A stretch of DNA of 64,000 nucleotides from Zygnema cylindricum. Lineage: Eukaryota > Streptophyta > Zygnematophyceae > Zygnematales > Zygnemataceae. Location: contig JBBHKE010002760.1 in the NCBI GenBank assembly GCA_037447655.1, positions 46,591-110,590 on the forward strand, given 5' to 3'. The notes below the pieces were generated by a model, which saw only the letters and a list, made by a program, of their open reading frames with translations, was not told the origin of the DNA and did not search any database. How positions within the stretch are numbered: the stretch's first letter is position 1; the number at the start of each line of letters is the position of its first letter. Position numbers and translations under genes: made by a program. Positions 33,020-43,796 of the stretch are shown here, in pieces.

Positions 33020-36000
33020 TCAATGTGACTTCTTCTTCACCTCCGTTTGTTGATGAACCACTGCCGATATCTTACTCATTTCGTACAAAATGCCGATCGA
33101 AAACAAAACACTGTAGCGAATTTCTCAGCCACCCGATAAAAAACGGAGAAGTTAAAGCCATGATTCCCCACACAATCGAAACTGACACAAGTAAAATGAA
33201 GAAGTGAAGTAAAGTGAAGCAATTGATTCTGAAATCAGCGCCATGCTCAAAAAAGTTGTCTGACCAAAGTCAACATCGATATTGACCATTGGTACATTCA
33301 CAAAAGACACCAGACATATATAACAATAATGGCAATAATCACAGTAATATTCATTATAACGATAACAAATAAGGGAAAGGGCATGCTCATTTTAATTAGT
33401 ATTAATAATAATAACACATTGTGACATTATCACAGATACAAATGAGACGAAAAAAAAAGGAGGACAAAAAGACTGTTGCCATAATGCCAGCATGGCTTAA
33501 AAATTAAGGCCGAAGGATAGAAAAAAAGGTCTCACCATGTAGTGCAGGAAACGCGATGCACAAACGCAGCTGATATCACGGCCACTACTTCTGACAACAA
33601 GACTGCTCACAAAACGAGTCCCTTCACGTGTCAGTCATCAGTATACACTGCCCGTTGTTACCAGTGTTAATAAAGCTAACTCGGTCGCACTTTTTTTGGC
33701 CAAAAATCACAAAAGTGTTAATACACTATTTAAGGGAGTAAACTACAAATCCGCCACATCTCCCTGCACTAAATTAGTCTTAGACATTCTAATTCCGCAT
33801 ATACTTACACTAATAGCCATGGGCAGTGTAGTTCTGCAGATTACCAAAAAAAAAGTGCATTGCCATCCGATGGTTCCTGATTAACACTAATGAGTTACAG
33901 TGTATCGCTATTAGAGTTGATTTTTTTTCTCGTCACTCATAACATCTTTGCTCGATGCACACATGTCTGATTTTCGATCGGAGAACCAATGGGAATTACC
34001 ATCACAACCGCCGGTTTAACAATCCGACAAATGTGCATGGAAAAAAATTGTTTCAAGTAGCGAAAAAAACATTAATGGTAACAATGATACACAGTGTACC
34101 TTGTCAATGGTGCCGATGGCATTCCTGCTTAATTTCCCGAAGGGTACAAACAAACAGGCTCGTAATCTATGTCAAATAAATCTACAACAATTAAAAAAAA
34201 ATTGAAGAGTTCACTCTTCTACATACCTGCTCCCCACCCCGTGCGTAAACCGGCATATTCCTGAAGGTTTCCAAGAAACTGCAAAGAAAGCAAAAAATAG
34301 TGCGTAGCAACATCATAAGCGTGAAAATTATAGTGAAGCCAAATAGAATTTAGAATTTGAGTGCAGTCATGGTAAGAAGAATCAAATTCCAGGAATTAGA
34401 GAGGTGAAGGGGAGGAAAAATGACTTGCTTTTACTGGTGCAAGAACGAAAACATAAGTACAACTAATTCTGTCCTGTTCGCATATGCGGTTCTGCCTTCG
34501 CAAAAGTAACAAAAAAAGCAGGCATACATGATATTGAGCTTTTCCAACACAGATCAAACGGTGCAAAATCATGCTGTCTGCAAACCGCATATAATCCAGG
34601 CAACACCATTCCCTTCACAATTCTAAATAGTACTACAGCCTTCATGAGCAACTGAGGATCATGGTGGACTTGATATTCAAGAGAAATTTCTCCCTGCCTT
34701 CACAAAGTTACTGTCTGCTTCTGGACCAATGTCAGCCGAGTCAACATACAGAAAAAGATACCGCAATCTGTTCATATGCGGTATTTCATTCCACGGGAAA
34801 AGAGACCACCACGAAATCACTAATAGAGCCATATTCGCTAAGACAGAGAAGAAAGGGAGCGAGGCGATGAGCGGGCAAGAGGGGGGGAGAGAGGGACAGA
34901 GAGAGAGGGATGGAAAAGGGGGAGAAGAGGAGAAGAGGAGAGGGGGAGAGGGGGAGAGGGGGAGTTTGGTGCCTTCGAGGTATGGAAGTACTCTTTTGAC
35001 GGCAGTGAGATGAGTGAGAGACGCACGATAGGATAATTGGACAAAACGCATACGGTTATGCAAACATTCGACCACTCATTTTTCTCTATTGTAGGGTAGA
35101 AAGAAAATAGAGTTAAACACCTAGAAAAAACATTAACGCTAATAGCGATACACTGTAATTCCTACCTTGTCTCAATAAAATTGCGCCAATGAGAGAGGAG
35201 ACTCGCCCAAAATCTGTCCACATTTTACTATCCTTATTTCCACATTTAGAAGAGGGAGAGGGAGAGGGAAAGAAAAGGAGAGGGAGAGAGAGAGGGAGGG
35301 AGAGAGAGTGAGAGAGTCCGTCTGACGAAACTGTCACTTATGGTTTTACATGGTATGCTAACTGTGTTTGGGCAACCAAAGGTATCCTTTTGTAGTGTGA
35401 CAGCTCCAGTGCCATAATGCCTTTTGAAACACGTTGTAACTTAGGATAAAGACCAATGTAGGGTTGCAGTTATACTCCATAGTACCACCATGATGGTTTC
35501 TGTCAGTGGTAAAACTATTCGATTCTTGTGAATCAAGGGAAGATTTATCGGTCTGAAGCACGACTCTGTCAGTTCAGACATTCAGTACATTTTAGGAAGT
35601 GCAAATAACTCAGCTTGAGCAGCCATAGGAACCAACAGGAACTTCTTCTTCAACTGTCAATTCGGTCCTTCAAATATGAAACGCATCCTTTTTGCACATT
35701 ATCGTACACAGGCTGTAAAGAGAAAAACTTGTCACTTTGAGGAAACCTAGACTCGATGCTGTGGCATGGCAGAGTCAGCACACCAATGCCGATAATGGCG
35801 TCACTGGTCGGCAACCGTAAAAATCGTACGTAATCCTAACGCACAAATCGTACATTTTGCTGTACGGCTACTGCGATTACTGGGCAAAAGCGGCAGTAAT
35901 CGCGTATGCGTAATTACCTTCGGAGTATCCGGGCAATGCCAGCTGTGGTATTACGACTGGCGGCTCTCGTCCAGCCTTACCGTGAGAGTGAAGAGGAACA

Positions 36001-36355
36001 GAAGCGCGCTGACGAATCCGCCCACGATGGTGAGCCATTCCGAGGAGGCCAGGATCTGAGCATTCATCTGCTGCGCTGAAAGTGTGATGAGGAACAGAAA
36101 GAAAGCATAGACCATGGAACTCGAGGGAGAGGTCACTTTGGACGGAGCTGCAGAGAAAGATACGAGAAGAAACAGACAAAAATGGAATTAATGGAGAGCA
36201 AAATGTCATTTCTTAGCCGAAAACACTGACGTGAAAGGCGAGGATATAATACAGAAGCAAAAAACAAAGGAGAGGAGAAAAAATAGAGAAAAAAAGTCTT
36301 GAAAGACGGGTGAGAGATTGGTGCAGTGGTTCTGTGAGTTACAATGCTTACCCAT
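33020..36355 (-). CDS. KCP2: KCP2/KRTCAP2 homologue, oligosaccharyltransferase accessory subunit (5 exons)
   Basis: The coding exons on the minus strand are 36,352-36,355 (ATG plus one base), 35,981-36,147, 34,227-34,278, 33,536-33,590 and 33,020-33,110. All introns have GT...AG ends and the phases join without a break to give about 122 residues, ending in tandem stops TGA TGA. Seen in the protein: an N-terminal hydrophobic segment, 'LASSEWLTIVGGF', a second membrane segment, 'GNLQEYAGLRTGWGA', 'VHRVSCTTC' and a Lys-rich C-terminus. These match the conserved features of the keratinocyte-associated protein 2 family as I know it (animal members have 'ASTEWLT' and 'VHRVCVTTC'). KCP2 is a small ER-membrane subunit of the oligosaccharyltransferase, which N-glycosylates nascent proteins. 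Introns 2 and 3 hold transposable elements and polypurine tracts. Gene appears intact. Confidence 0.85.
33644..33830. mobile_element. Small TIR element in KCP2 intron 3
   Basis: TACACTGCCCGTTGTTACCAG at the left; the right end is the complement-like ...CTAATAGCCATGGGCAGTGTA. 187 bp, no coding capacity, TA at both ends. Confidence 0.6.
33896..34098. mobile_element. Second small TIR-like element in KCP2 intron 3
   Basis: Left end TACAGTGTATCGCTATTAG, right end ...AATGATACACAGTGTA. About 203 bp, imperfect ends. A related single end (CTAATAGCGATACACTGTA) lies at 35,139-35,157 in intron 2 without a clear mate. Confidence 0.45.
34855..35310 (+). repeat. Polypurine tracts in KCP2 intron 2
   Basis: Two blocks, about 34,855-34,970 and 35,248-35,310, almost pure G/A on the plus strand, built of GAGAGG and GGGGAGA units. 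In the KCP2 transcript they are polypyrimidine. They could form triplex (H-DNA) structures; that is inference. Confidence 0.7.
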
Positions 36356-37380
36356 CGGGATCGATGTCACCCCTACCAAGAGCTAACACGGATGACACCG
36401 GAGCTCGTAGGAAAAGAATGAAGAAGGAAAAACCCTAACAGGTAAGAGAAGATGACTAGACCTTGGCACATCACGACAAACAAGTATAAAAAGTGAAACA
36501 AAAAAGTCAACGGTACACCAGAAATGATCATTCAAATGTCCGAAGATAATTGAAAATACTATATGTAGTTAGCCCGTATTATACAGGTACTATACGATAT
36601 TTTTAGAAATAGTACGAGTATAAAAAAAGGAACCAGCCGCTGTTGTTCAAATCGTGCGATTTTTTCCTTTTTTGAGATTGAAACGTTTAAATTCGTGACA
36701 GTTGAGAAAATCGCAAAAAATCGCGATGAACCTTGCGATTTCTTGCAACTTTTCGCACGCACGAGCACGCTGATTGGGGCCACACCTCGTTTTCTCCGCG
36801 CGACCGTATGTTTAAGGTTATTTTATTTCTCTCTTTTTTTTGTTTTATCATAAAAAAACACAAAACAAACCCTATGACCCTATAGACATACCCGATTATG
36901 GCGTGTGGGACTATCTCTTCTCGGTGTGGACACAGTGACATACGGTTTTCTTAACTATTGGCCCTCGTAACGAACCTAGACTGTATTTTCTGTCCGGTAA
37001 ACTGAACGGACAATCTACGTAAAAAGTACAGCGTTTCCCGTAAAATGTACAGATTTTCATAGAAATGTAAGAAATTTGATGAAAAAATACGGCGCAGTTA
37101 TTAGTATTTTCTGTTCAGTAAATTGAACAGAAATTTCACGGAACATGTACATAATTTTTTTGAAAATGTACGGACATTTTCCAAAAAGAGACATTCAAAT
37201 TTCACACTATTTGCGCATGGTATGTTTGAAAAATGTACGGAAGTTTTATTTATTTATTTTTTGAAAGAAGTCGCCAAGGATTGTTGAAAACGAAACCGAA
37301 CGCACGTCGCCTCCCTCTAACCTACCCTCCTCCGTCGCAATATTTTTACTTAATATTTTTACTTTCCTCTCTTCCAGACT
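36356..37380. other. KCP2 upstream region with hairpins
   Basis: The KCP2 5' UTR and promoter should start here (minus strand). A telobox-like AAACCCTAA core lies near 36,431. At 36,988-37,012 and 37,112-37,135 are two related palindromes, TGTCCGGTAAACTGAACGGACA and TTCTGTTCAGTAAATTGAACAGAA-like. No coding sequence recognised. Confidence 0.35.
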
Positions 37381-37782
37381 TATGACAGAAGCAACAATGC
37401 CCAAAATCGAGGAGAGGAGTGGGATCACGTGAAGGCTGCAGATAGTGGGATTCTTTTTGCCAACCGATTATGCGTCTGTAATTATTGCAACTTCGTATAT
37501 AACACCCAAGCAACAAGGATTAGAAATCATCTTCTTGGAATTGTCAAGAGTAGAGGGATATGACCTTGTAGAATGTGTCTAGACGAGGAGAAGGAGGAGT
37601 TAAGTGCTTTAGAAAACAACAAATCTGCAAATTCCTCTCAAAAACGTGTAATGTGCGACTTGGATGAACTCACCAACAATTTTCCACCCTTTTTGTTGAA
37701 AAAGGTGTTGTCCATAGCCTTTTGCAACCATGGATTTATCCTTGGAAGCACCACGTACTACCCCACAAACAACCTACTTTGA
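37381..37782 (+). pseudogene. hAT transposase fragment, BED-type zinc finger
   Basis: A pyrimidine tract and CCAG at 37,378 precede a frame reading 'EEWDHVKAADSG' then 'CVCNYCNFVYNTQATRIRNHL', which matches the BED finger layout (Trp, then CX2C, then a His-rich helix) at the N-terminus of hAT transposases. A TGA near 37,560 interrupts it; 'CRMCLDEEKEEL' follows and the frame is open to 37,782. The catalytic RNase H-like and hAT dimerisation regions are missing. Relic of an autonomous hAT element. Confidence 0.6.
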
Positions 37783-37839
37783 ATTCACACAAAATCCTAC
37801 AGCGATAACAAAAGAGACTGAAACTACATAAACAGATAG

Positions 37840-37995
37840 TTTTCTATAAATGAAACTACATAAACAGATAGTTTCTATGTCATTAATTATCCTCACAAAG
37901 TTTTACACAAAAATACTTAATAAAATGATCACATCATCAGGCCAACGTTGCAAAAAAAAATAGTCTGCCATAACTCTTTGATAAATCTGACAACT
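37840..37995 (-). mobile_element. Diverged family B LTR/leader relic
   Basis: Reading the minus strand, '...TTTGTGTAAAACTTTGTGAGG', 'TGATGTGATCATT' and 'GGCAGACTATTTTTTTTGCA' follow the same order as the family B leader after the LTR (compare 59,725-59,830), with many substitutions. An old fragment. Confidence 0.4.
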
Positions 37996-38284
37996 TCACA
38001 ATGAAATTACACACAAATCAGACACATTATAGGTCTGCAAATATATGGAAATGTAGACAACAAAAAGGGGAACACACAAGCAAAATTTCACATAATTTTG
38101 CTTACACATCTGTGAGATATCACAGATTAAAAATACAAAAAAAACACATACAGTTTTTGTACAGAAAAATTGTTCCTATGTGCAAAAAACGACTAAGTCC
38201 TAGTATATACTCTCACAGCTACCTATCTCCTAATAACAACCAATCAGAAACTGACACGTAATCTATCAATTCCTAAACCCTAAA

Positions 38285-38700
38285 TTTCACGTAATTTAGT
38301 AGCGTCACTATTTGTACCCCAGGTGTACGGTTTTGTGTACGACGCCTCTCGTAGTGCGCCACCTGTCATAAAAACTCCATAAAGAAATCGATGCCTCTAT
38401 CGTAATCCTTTAGAAATTTGCCACGTGTCATTCCGAGGTGTATTTTGTCATCCACAATTTCCGGGCAGATCCGTACTTTGCGATTTTGCGAACCGTCCGA
38501 TGAATCCTTCGATCGTCGAATTTCCGCCGCATGTAATGTTGTACAGTGTGCTCTGTACAACATTATTCTCCACTGTATTTCTCCCTGTGTGAACGCCTAA
38601 GACGACATTCCATACATATTCTCTTTCCAATGCCGTTAACTCGCAAATGACGCATTGTAATAGTTTAAATAAATGTCAAACCTTGATATTGTAACGATAT
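38285..38700 (-). mobile_element. Old LTR-like relic with 12-bp hairpin
   Basis: Shares LTR-like features (CCACGTGTC boxes, a GTAC-rich hairpin) with the L-type LTRs but is too diverged to place. Perfect inverted arms AATGTTGTACAG / CTGTACAACATT lie at 38,534-38,563. Confidence 0.3.
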
Positions 38701-38949
38701 CATAAACTCAGATTGGTTAGTAAAGCGGATTGCTACAACGTGAAATTATCAAGCGCAAGAGATTGAATCTCTCTCTGACAAGAATTTTGGGACAGGCCAC
38801 TTCGCGACCTTTTCTTTTTTTCGATGCCCTGGCTGCCTCACTGTAGCGGCAACTTTGATTTCAACCATGTCCTCACGTAAATAATAAATGTGTCCCTCTG
38901 TCCTCACATTTTTCAAAATAGAGAGGATTGAAGCTTTCATAAAACAACA

Positions 38950-39751
38950 AAAGGTATTTTATCTTCTATCTCTTTAGTCTATGGTCTTACTACAACCCTC
39001 ATATTTGTCGCAGTCACTGAGGACTGGCAAGGGAACCATAGCTGCCGCACGCAAACAGAGAGTCAGGCTAAGTGAACAGAAGAGACAACCCTCTGCAAAA
39101 GATAGGCGGTCAAAGTTTATGATTTGATCTTGTGATCTTCGGATGACCGCCGTACGACATTGCCGTCCGCCTTATCCGGTAGGTCTTGATGAAGCGTTAT
39201 GTATGTGGGGTATGATATCTATTTAAAGTTGGACGACACGATATGTTTCATTTAACAGCTTACAGGATAAATTGAACATAGAAATGGATCGGACCGCACG
39301 AAATCCGGACAACACGGAATTTATGAAACGACATTTAATTTCGACGGACGAAATCAAATGTCAATCTCAAATCGAACGGCTCATATTGGAGCCGATGTAA
39401 CGGAATAGACATTTGGTAGTTTGCGGAGCGAGTGTCGACGGGTGACACGTGGCAGGCCATGAGTGGACAGCAAATATTAAGGAAAGAGCAACTACGACTC
39501 TAGAACTGATGTGCGCCAGCGAGACGGCCATGCCATACTATGGCCGTACAAGAAGTATAGCTGCACCAGTACCTTCTTGTACCTTACAGTCTTCTGATTG
39601 GTCAGGTACACTAGTAGTAGAGGGTTTAGAGAGGGAGTTTAGGACTTATAATTTTTCAGGCACCTCTCCCTGAGAGACCTTTTGTATTTGTATGTCATCA
39701 TTTGGCCAGCCATAACGCAATGCTCAGGGGAGCAATTTCAACGATTCATTT
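38950..39751 (+). mobile_element. Copia-4 type LTR fragment
   Basis: Same LTR type as 39,752-40,679 ('GGTATTTTATCTTCTATCTC' near the start), but its last ~180 bp are missing; it is cut by the next LTR at 39,752. Either a tandem arrangement or one LTR inserted into another. Confidence 0.7.
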
Positions 39752-40679
39752 TGTTGAAAAAGCGTATTTTATATTCTATCTCTTTTGTTAGTGTATGGTT
39801 ATTCTACAATTATCATACTTGTCATAGTTACTGATAGCTAGGAGGCAATCATGGTTGTCTGATGCAGACAAGAAGACAGGCAGAAGACAAAGCCCCTGCA
39901 AAAGATAACGTGCCAGGAACAAATTGATACTGTGACCTCCAAGATGCCCTACGTCGTAGCCCTTTCGCCTTATCCAATAGGTCTTGATGAAACGTTACAT
40001 ATGTTGGATGTGATATTAATGACGCAACGACACATACGAAATAAAATGAACATAAAACATACTGTACCGCACGAATTACTGTACTATACGAAACGACGTT
40101 TAATTTCAACAAACGAAATCAAATGTCGTTGGCAATTGACGACTTGCAAAGGAGTCGAAATTCAAGAGTGGACATTTGGCAGTTTGCAAGCCAATGTCGG
40201 CGGACGACACCTGGCGAGATATGTTTGGACAACGGATATTACGTGGGGAGCAACTACGTCTCAAGAACTAACACGCGTCAGCTGAGCGGCCATGCCGTAC
40301 TACGGTCGTACAAGAAGTACAGCGGTACTTGTACCTTCTTATACCTTACAGTCATTTGATTGGTTAGGGTACACTAGTAGTACGTTTAGAGAGGGAGATT
40401 GGGACTTAGGAAAAACTAAGGTCGCCGCCTAACTCATAGAGTGCTTGTGTATTTATAGGCCATCTTTGGCCGGCCATAACATAATGTTCAGGGGAGCTAT
40501 TTCACTGATTTTTTTTGCTGCGGACTCAAGGGAGTCCAGGCTACACAAGGGTCTAGTCGGTCAGAGTTTTTGCACCAGAGGGTGAGACTTATTCTATGCC
40601 AAAATCAAAAGTGCAAATGTTATCCTAGAGGCTTAACATAAGCTGGATATATTGTACGAATGGAGGTCACAAAGGTTCA
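39752..40679 (+). mobile_element. Copia-4 5' LTR (928 bp)
   Basis: Starts TGTTGAAAAAGCG and ends AAAGGTTCA, just before the gag leader. Contains the hairpin near 40,300-40,350 and 'GGCCGGCCATAAC' close to the transcription-start region, as in the other LTRs. Confidence 0.75.
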
Positions 40680-41065
40680 AGATATGGGCCCACCCTCTAG
40701 GGTGCCCATTTTCAATGGAACAGGTTTCATTTATTGGGAAACTATGATGAGGGGTGCACTGTTTGAAAAAAGACTACGGGGCATTGTGAGTGGGCGTGTG
40801 TGTCGGCCATTTACAAAACTAGGAAGTCCACCATGGTTTGGAGGATATTCGTTCACAAGAGGATCTACGGGGGCAGAGGAGGTAGAGGATATTGGAGAAA
40901 GCATCTTGTCGGACACAGGGAAGGAGAAGGGGAAGGAAAAACTCACATGAATGGCTACTGGATCAGTTATTGTAAGAGATGTTCAGAAAACTGAGGCTAA
41001 TGACTGTGAAATCTGGGATTTCAACAATACCGTGGCGACTCATTTTATTCTCGGGCGTCTCACTA
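40660..41065 (+). pseudogene. Copia-4 gag, interrupted by copia-3
   Basis: The frame starts 'MEVTKVQDMGPPSRVPIFNGTGFIYWE' and is homologous to copia-3 gag. It has a stop at 40,948 and degenerates to 41,065, where the copia-3 LTR begins. No continuation of this gag was found downstream. Confidence 0.7.
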
Positions 41066-41277
41066 TGTTGAAATAACTAGTTGTTTTTGGTATTTTCTAG
41101 GTCTAAATAGATCAGCGGAAAAAGACAAAAAAAGCACAGGCAACATGCCTCGACCCCTTCTCTCTAGCCCCCATACTTGTTGTAGTCACTAAAAGAGAAA
41201 GAGAATGGTGGAGCTAAGGCTGCCTCAACTCCATAGGCATGACTAAAGAGTGACATAAGTCACTCTCAACAAATGGT

Positions 41278-41345
41278 TGAGTCCAGCAGGACTCGAACCT
41301 TCGATCGGCAGAGCGCGGTGTAGCCGTCAGCTCTAACCGATCTGT
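41278..41345 (-). other. tRNA-like module, antisense within copia-3 LTR
   Basis: On the minus strand it reads 'CGGTTAGAGCTGACGG', then about 30 nt later 'GGTTCGAGTCC', a perfect tRNA B-box followed by 'TGC'. A-box and B-box spacing is tRNA-like. No acceptor stem or usual anticodon arm is evident, so not a working tRNA. A diverged copy sits in the 3' LTR near 47,655-47,725. Confidence 0.6.
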
Positions 41346-41849
41346 CGTAGGAGTTCGTTGAAGTATACAAGGTGTGATTTATATTTAAACTGTGTTATGA
41401 TACATCATGTGATAAACGGAATTACTAATGAGGAGATATATAACTAGTTATATATAGTGCGAACATGATCGCGCAAGAAACAAATGAATCGGACATTTGT
41501 TTCGACGACTAATATTTAATTTCGGTTTTTGATCCGACGACACATATCACTGCCGAGATCTCGAAATGGTCACTTTGGCGGTTTTACGACGTGGCGTGAC
41601 CCGCCGACACGGGGAGAGATAACATTTGGTCGCGCGAATTGCTAAGAACATAAGGACGAGCTAAAAGTGGACACGCGTCCACTTAATGGCCTTGTCGTAC
41701 ACAGGCCGTACTGAAAGTACATTGGCCGTAGTACCTTTCTCTACTGTACATTAATCTGATTGGATTGTACTATAGTAGATAGGGGTTGTGGAGGGGTTTA
41801 ATACTTAGAAAAATTTTAGTAGGCAACCACCTCTCTCATTGAGAATTTG

Positions 41850-41857
41850 TATAAATT
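41850..41857 (+). promoter_or_regulatory. TATA-like box of copia-3 LTR
   Basis: TATAAATT, in the same place relative to the LTR hairpin as the TATA-like box at 21,766 in the L1 LTR. Confidence 0.5.
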
Positions 41858-42075
41858 GGCATCTTTGCCACCCCATAACTTATCGGTTGGTTGGCTGTTT
41901 TCAATGATTTTTCTTGCTACAGACTCAAGGGAGTCCAGACTGCACAAAAGTGTAGCCAGATTGTCAATTTGTATTCGTGAGCAGCAGTAGTTGTGGCTAA
42001 AAGTGGGCTTGTTAAAAACTACCTAGAGGCTTCCTGAATTCTGTAGTCCAATGGAGGACACAGAATTGCAAGGTT

Positions 42076-43251
42076 ATGGGCTCACCCTCTAAGGTGCCAA
42101 TATTCAACGAATCTGGGTTCATTTATTGGGAAGCTATGATGACAAGGGCTTTGTGTGAAAAACGATACTGGGGTTTCGTCAGTGGACAAGTGAAACGTCC
42201 ACCTTCAAGAACTCCACCAAGATTTGGAGGACTAAGGTTTTTTGCAGCAGCGACTGCTTCACCGAATGAGGCAAATGATGGGGACAGCAGTGTGTCCAAA
42301 AAGGGGAAAGGGAAGGAGACACCCCTTACTCCTATTGTCACGGAACTTGGAGCGGCGGCCGTGAAGACCGCGGAGAACGACACTCAAATATGGGAGGACG
42401 TAAACATGGCTGCCAAAAACTTCATTATAAGGCAACTCACTCAAGCTTTGGACAACCCTCATCCTCACATTTACAAGGCCGAGGGGTTATGGGTGAGTTT
42501 GGTGGAGATCTATAGAGCTGGTACTATTCAGTAGCTCCAGTTGGCCGAGCAAAAGTTAGGAAATTATACTTACAAAGGGGGAAAGATGTTAGACTACTGT
42601 AATGATCTCTCTTGTTTGTATATGGAGATGGAGGGTGCCGGATGGACATGTACAATAAAGATGAAAGTTAACACTCTCATCATGAAGTTACCCGACAAGT
42701 ATGAAAACATAGTGTATCGATTACAAGAAATGACTGACAGTTCATAGAAGTGGAACACAGTGGTCCGGATGATACTTGTGCAGGAGAACACAATTGAGAT
42801 AAAGAGAGGAGGAAAGAGCATCTAAACTCTAGCTGGAGGAGCAAACCGATGGGGGAAGGATCCAAAAAAACCATACAATGGAGATACATATTAGTTTGGA
42901 GGACCGAGGCCCCCAAAGGTTCTTTGTTATTTTTGCAAAAAACTAGGACACTTCATAGCGGATTGTGTCAAGTTGTCGGAGCTAAGGCTCCAAGAGTTCC
43001 GTGGATGGGGTTCTTCAGGTGGAAAGAAGAAGGCATTTGTGGTCACAACAGTGAAAGGAGGGACCGAGGACGAGTCCTCTGAGAAGGAGGATGGGGAGCT
43101 TCTCCTTGACGAGAGCCTAGAGGAGAAGGAGATCCTTCGGAAACAAAAATGCGCTCTCGGAGCAATTCAGAAGCTCAACTTGAAGGATGGATCATCGACT
43201 CAGGTGCATCTATGTATATGTGTCGTGATATGCACCTTTTCACTAAGCTAA
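42076..43251 (+). pseudogene. Copia-3 gag with zinc knuckle
   Basis: One reading frame with a few stops (TAG at 42,532 and 42,745, others near 42,820-42,900). The UBN2-like part 'LWVSLVEIYRAGTIQ' is near residues 138-152. The intact CX2CX4HX4C knuckle 'CYFCKKLGHFIADC' starts at 42,925. The protease frame overlaps the end of this one from 43,149. Nucleic-acid-binding capsid protein by family. Confidence 0.85.
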
Positions 43252-43796
43252 GAAATATCCCTACTGTAGAGATAGAGTATGGGGATGGGAGATTGGTAAC
43301 TACAGATCTAGTGGGGTTGGTAGATTTGAAAGTCTTAGTGGAGGGTAAGACTTCTATACTCACCTTCTCAAAAGTACTCTACATTCCTCAGCTGAGTAAA
43401 AATCTTGTCTCTACGTCTGTGTTAGATGACAAAGAGTTTGATACCTTTATTAGAAAAAGAGTCTTTACAACTAAGTATGGGGATGAAGCCTACTCTACAG
43501 CAGATAAGGGTAGCAAAGGAATGTTTAGGCTTAACCTGAGTAATGAAAAGAAAAATGCTTACTATGTTGGTGTTCCAAAGATGATGATTTGGCATCAGCG
43601 GTTGGGGCATGTGCATTTTGATAGGCTGAGGGAAATGAAAAAGCTTGGTGTAGTAGAAGGCATTCAGTTTGGGGATAATGAAATGATGGATGATTGTAGT
43701 GGTTGTGCTGAAGGTAAGGCTCATAGACTTCCCTTTCCCAAAGTCGCCACATATAGGGGTGAAAAATTACTAGATTTGGTCCACACAAATATTTGA
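43149..43796 (+). pseudogene. Copia-3 protease and GAG-pre-integrase (open 215 codons)
   Basis: Aspartic protease active site 'DSGAS' at residues 17-21 (canonical), then 'YGDGR' and 'VLYIPQLSKN'. The GAG-pre-integrase has 'WHQRLGHVHF' and 'CSGCAEGKAH' near the end. The frame stops (TGA) at the junction to integrase, where 'LVHTNI' leads into '.GPVKVPS'. Confidence 0.85.

Larger units (their letters stand above)
41066..42070 (+). mobile_element. Copia-3 5' LTR (family L2, 1,005 bp)
   Basis: TGTTGAAATAACTAG...CAGAATTGCA. TATA-like box at 41,850-41,857, hairpin near 41,695-41,750, antisense tRNA-like module at 41,278-41,345. Its sister 3' LTR starts at 47,449 with the same first bases. Inserted into copia-4 gag. 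Confidence 0.9.

Noticed and set aside
34677-35075. Ser/Pro- or Glu/Arg-rich frames on both strands
   Set aside because: They arise from the intronic polypurine tract.
33896-35157. A single 1.26-kb TIR element with ends at 33,896 and 35,157
   Set aside because: It would contain KCP2 exon 3 (34,227-34,278); separate small elements explain the ends better.
41278-41345. Functional nuclear tRNA genes at the tRNA-like blocks
   Set aside because: A- and B-boxes are present, but acceptor stem and proper anticodon arm are not, and the blocks always lie within LTRs.
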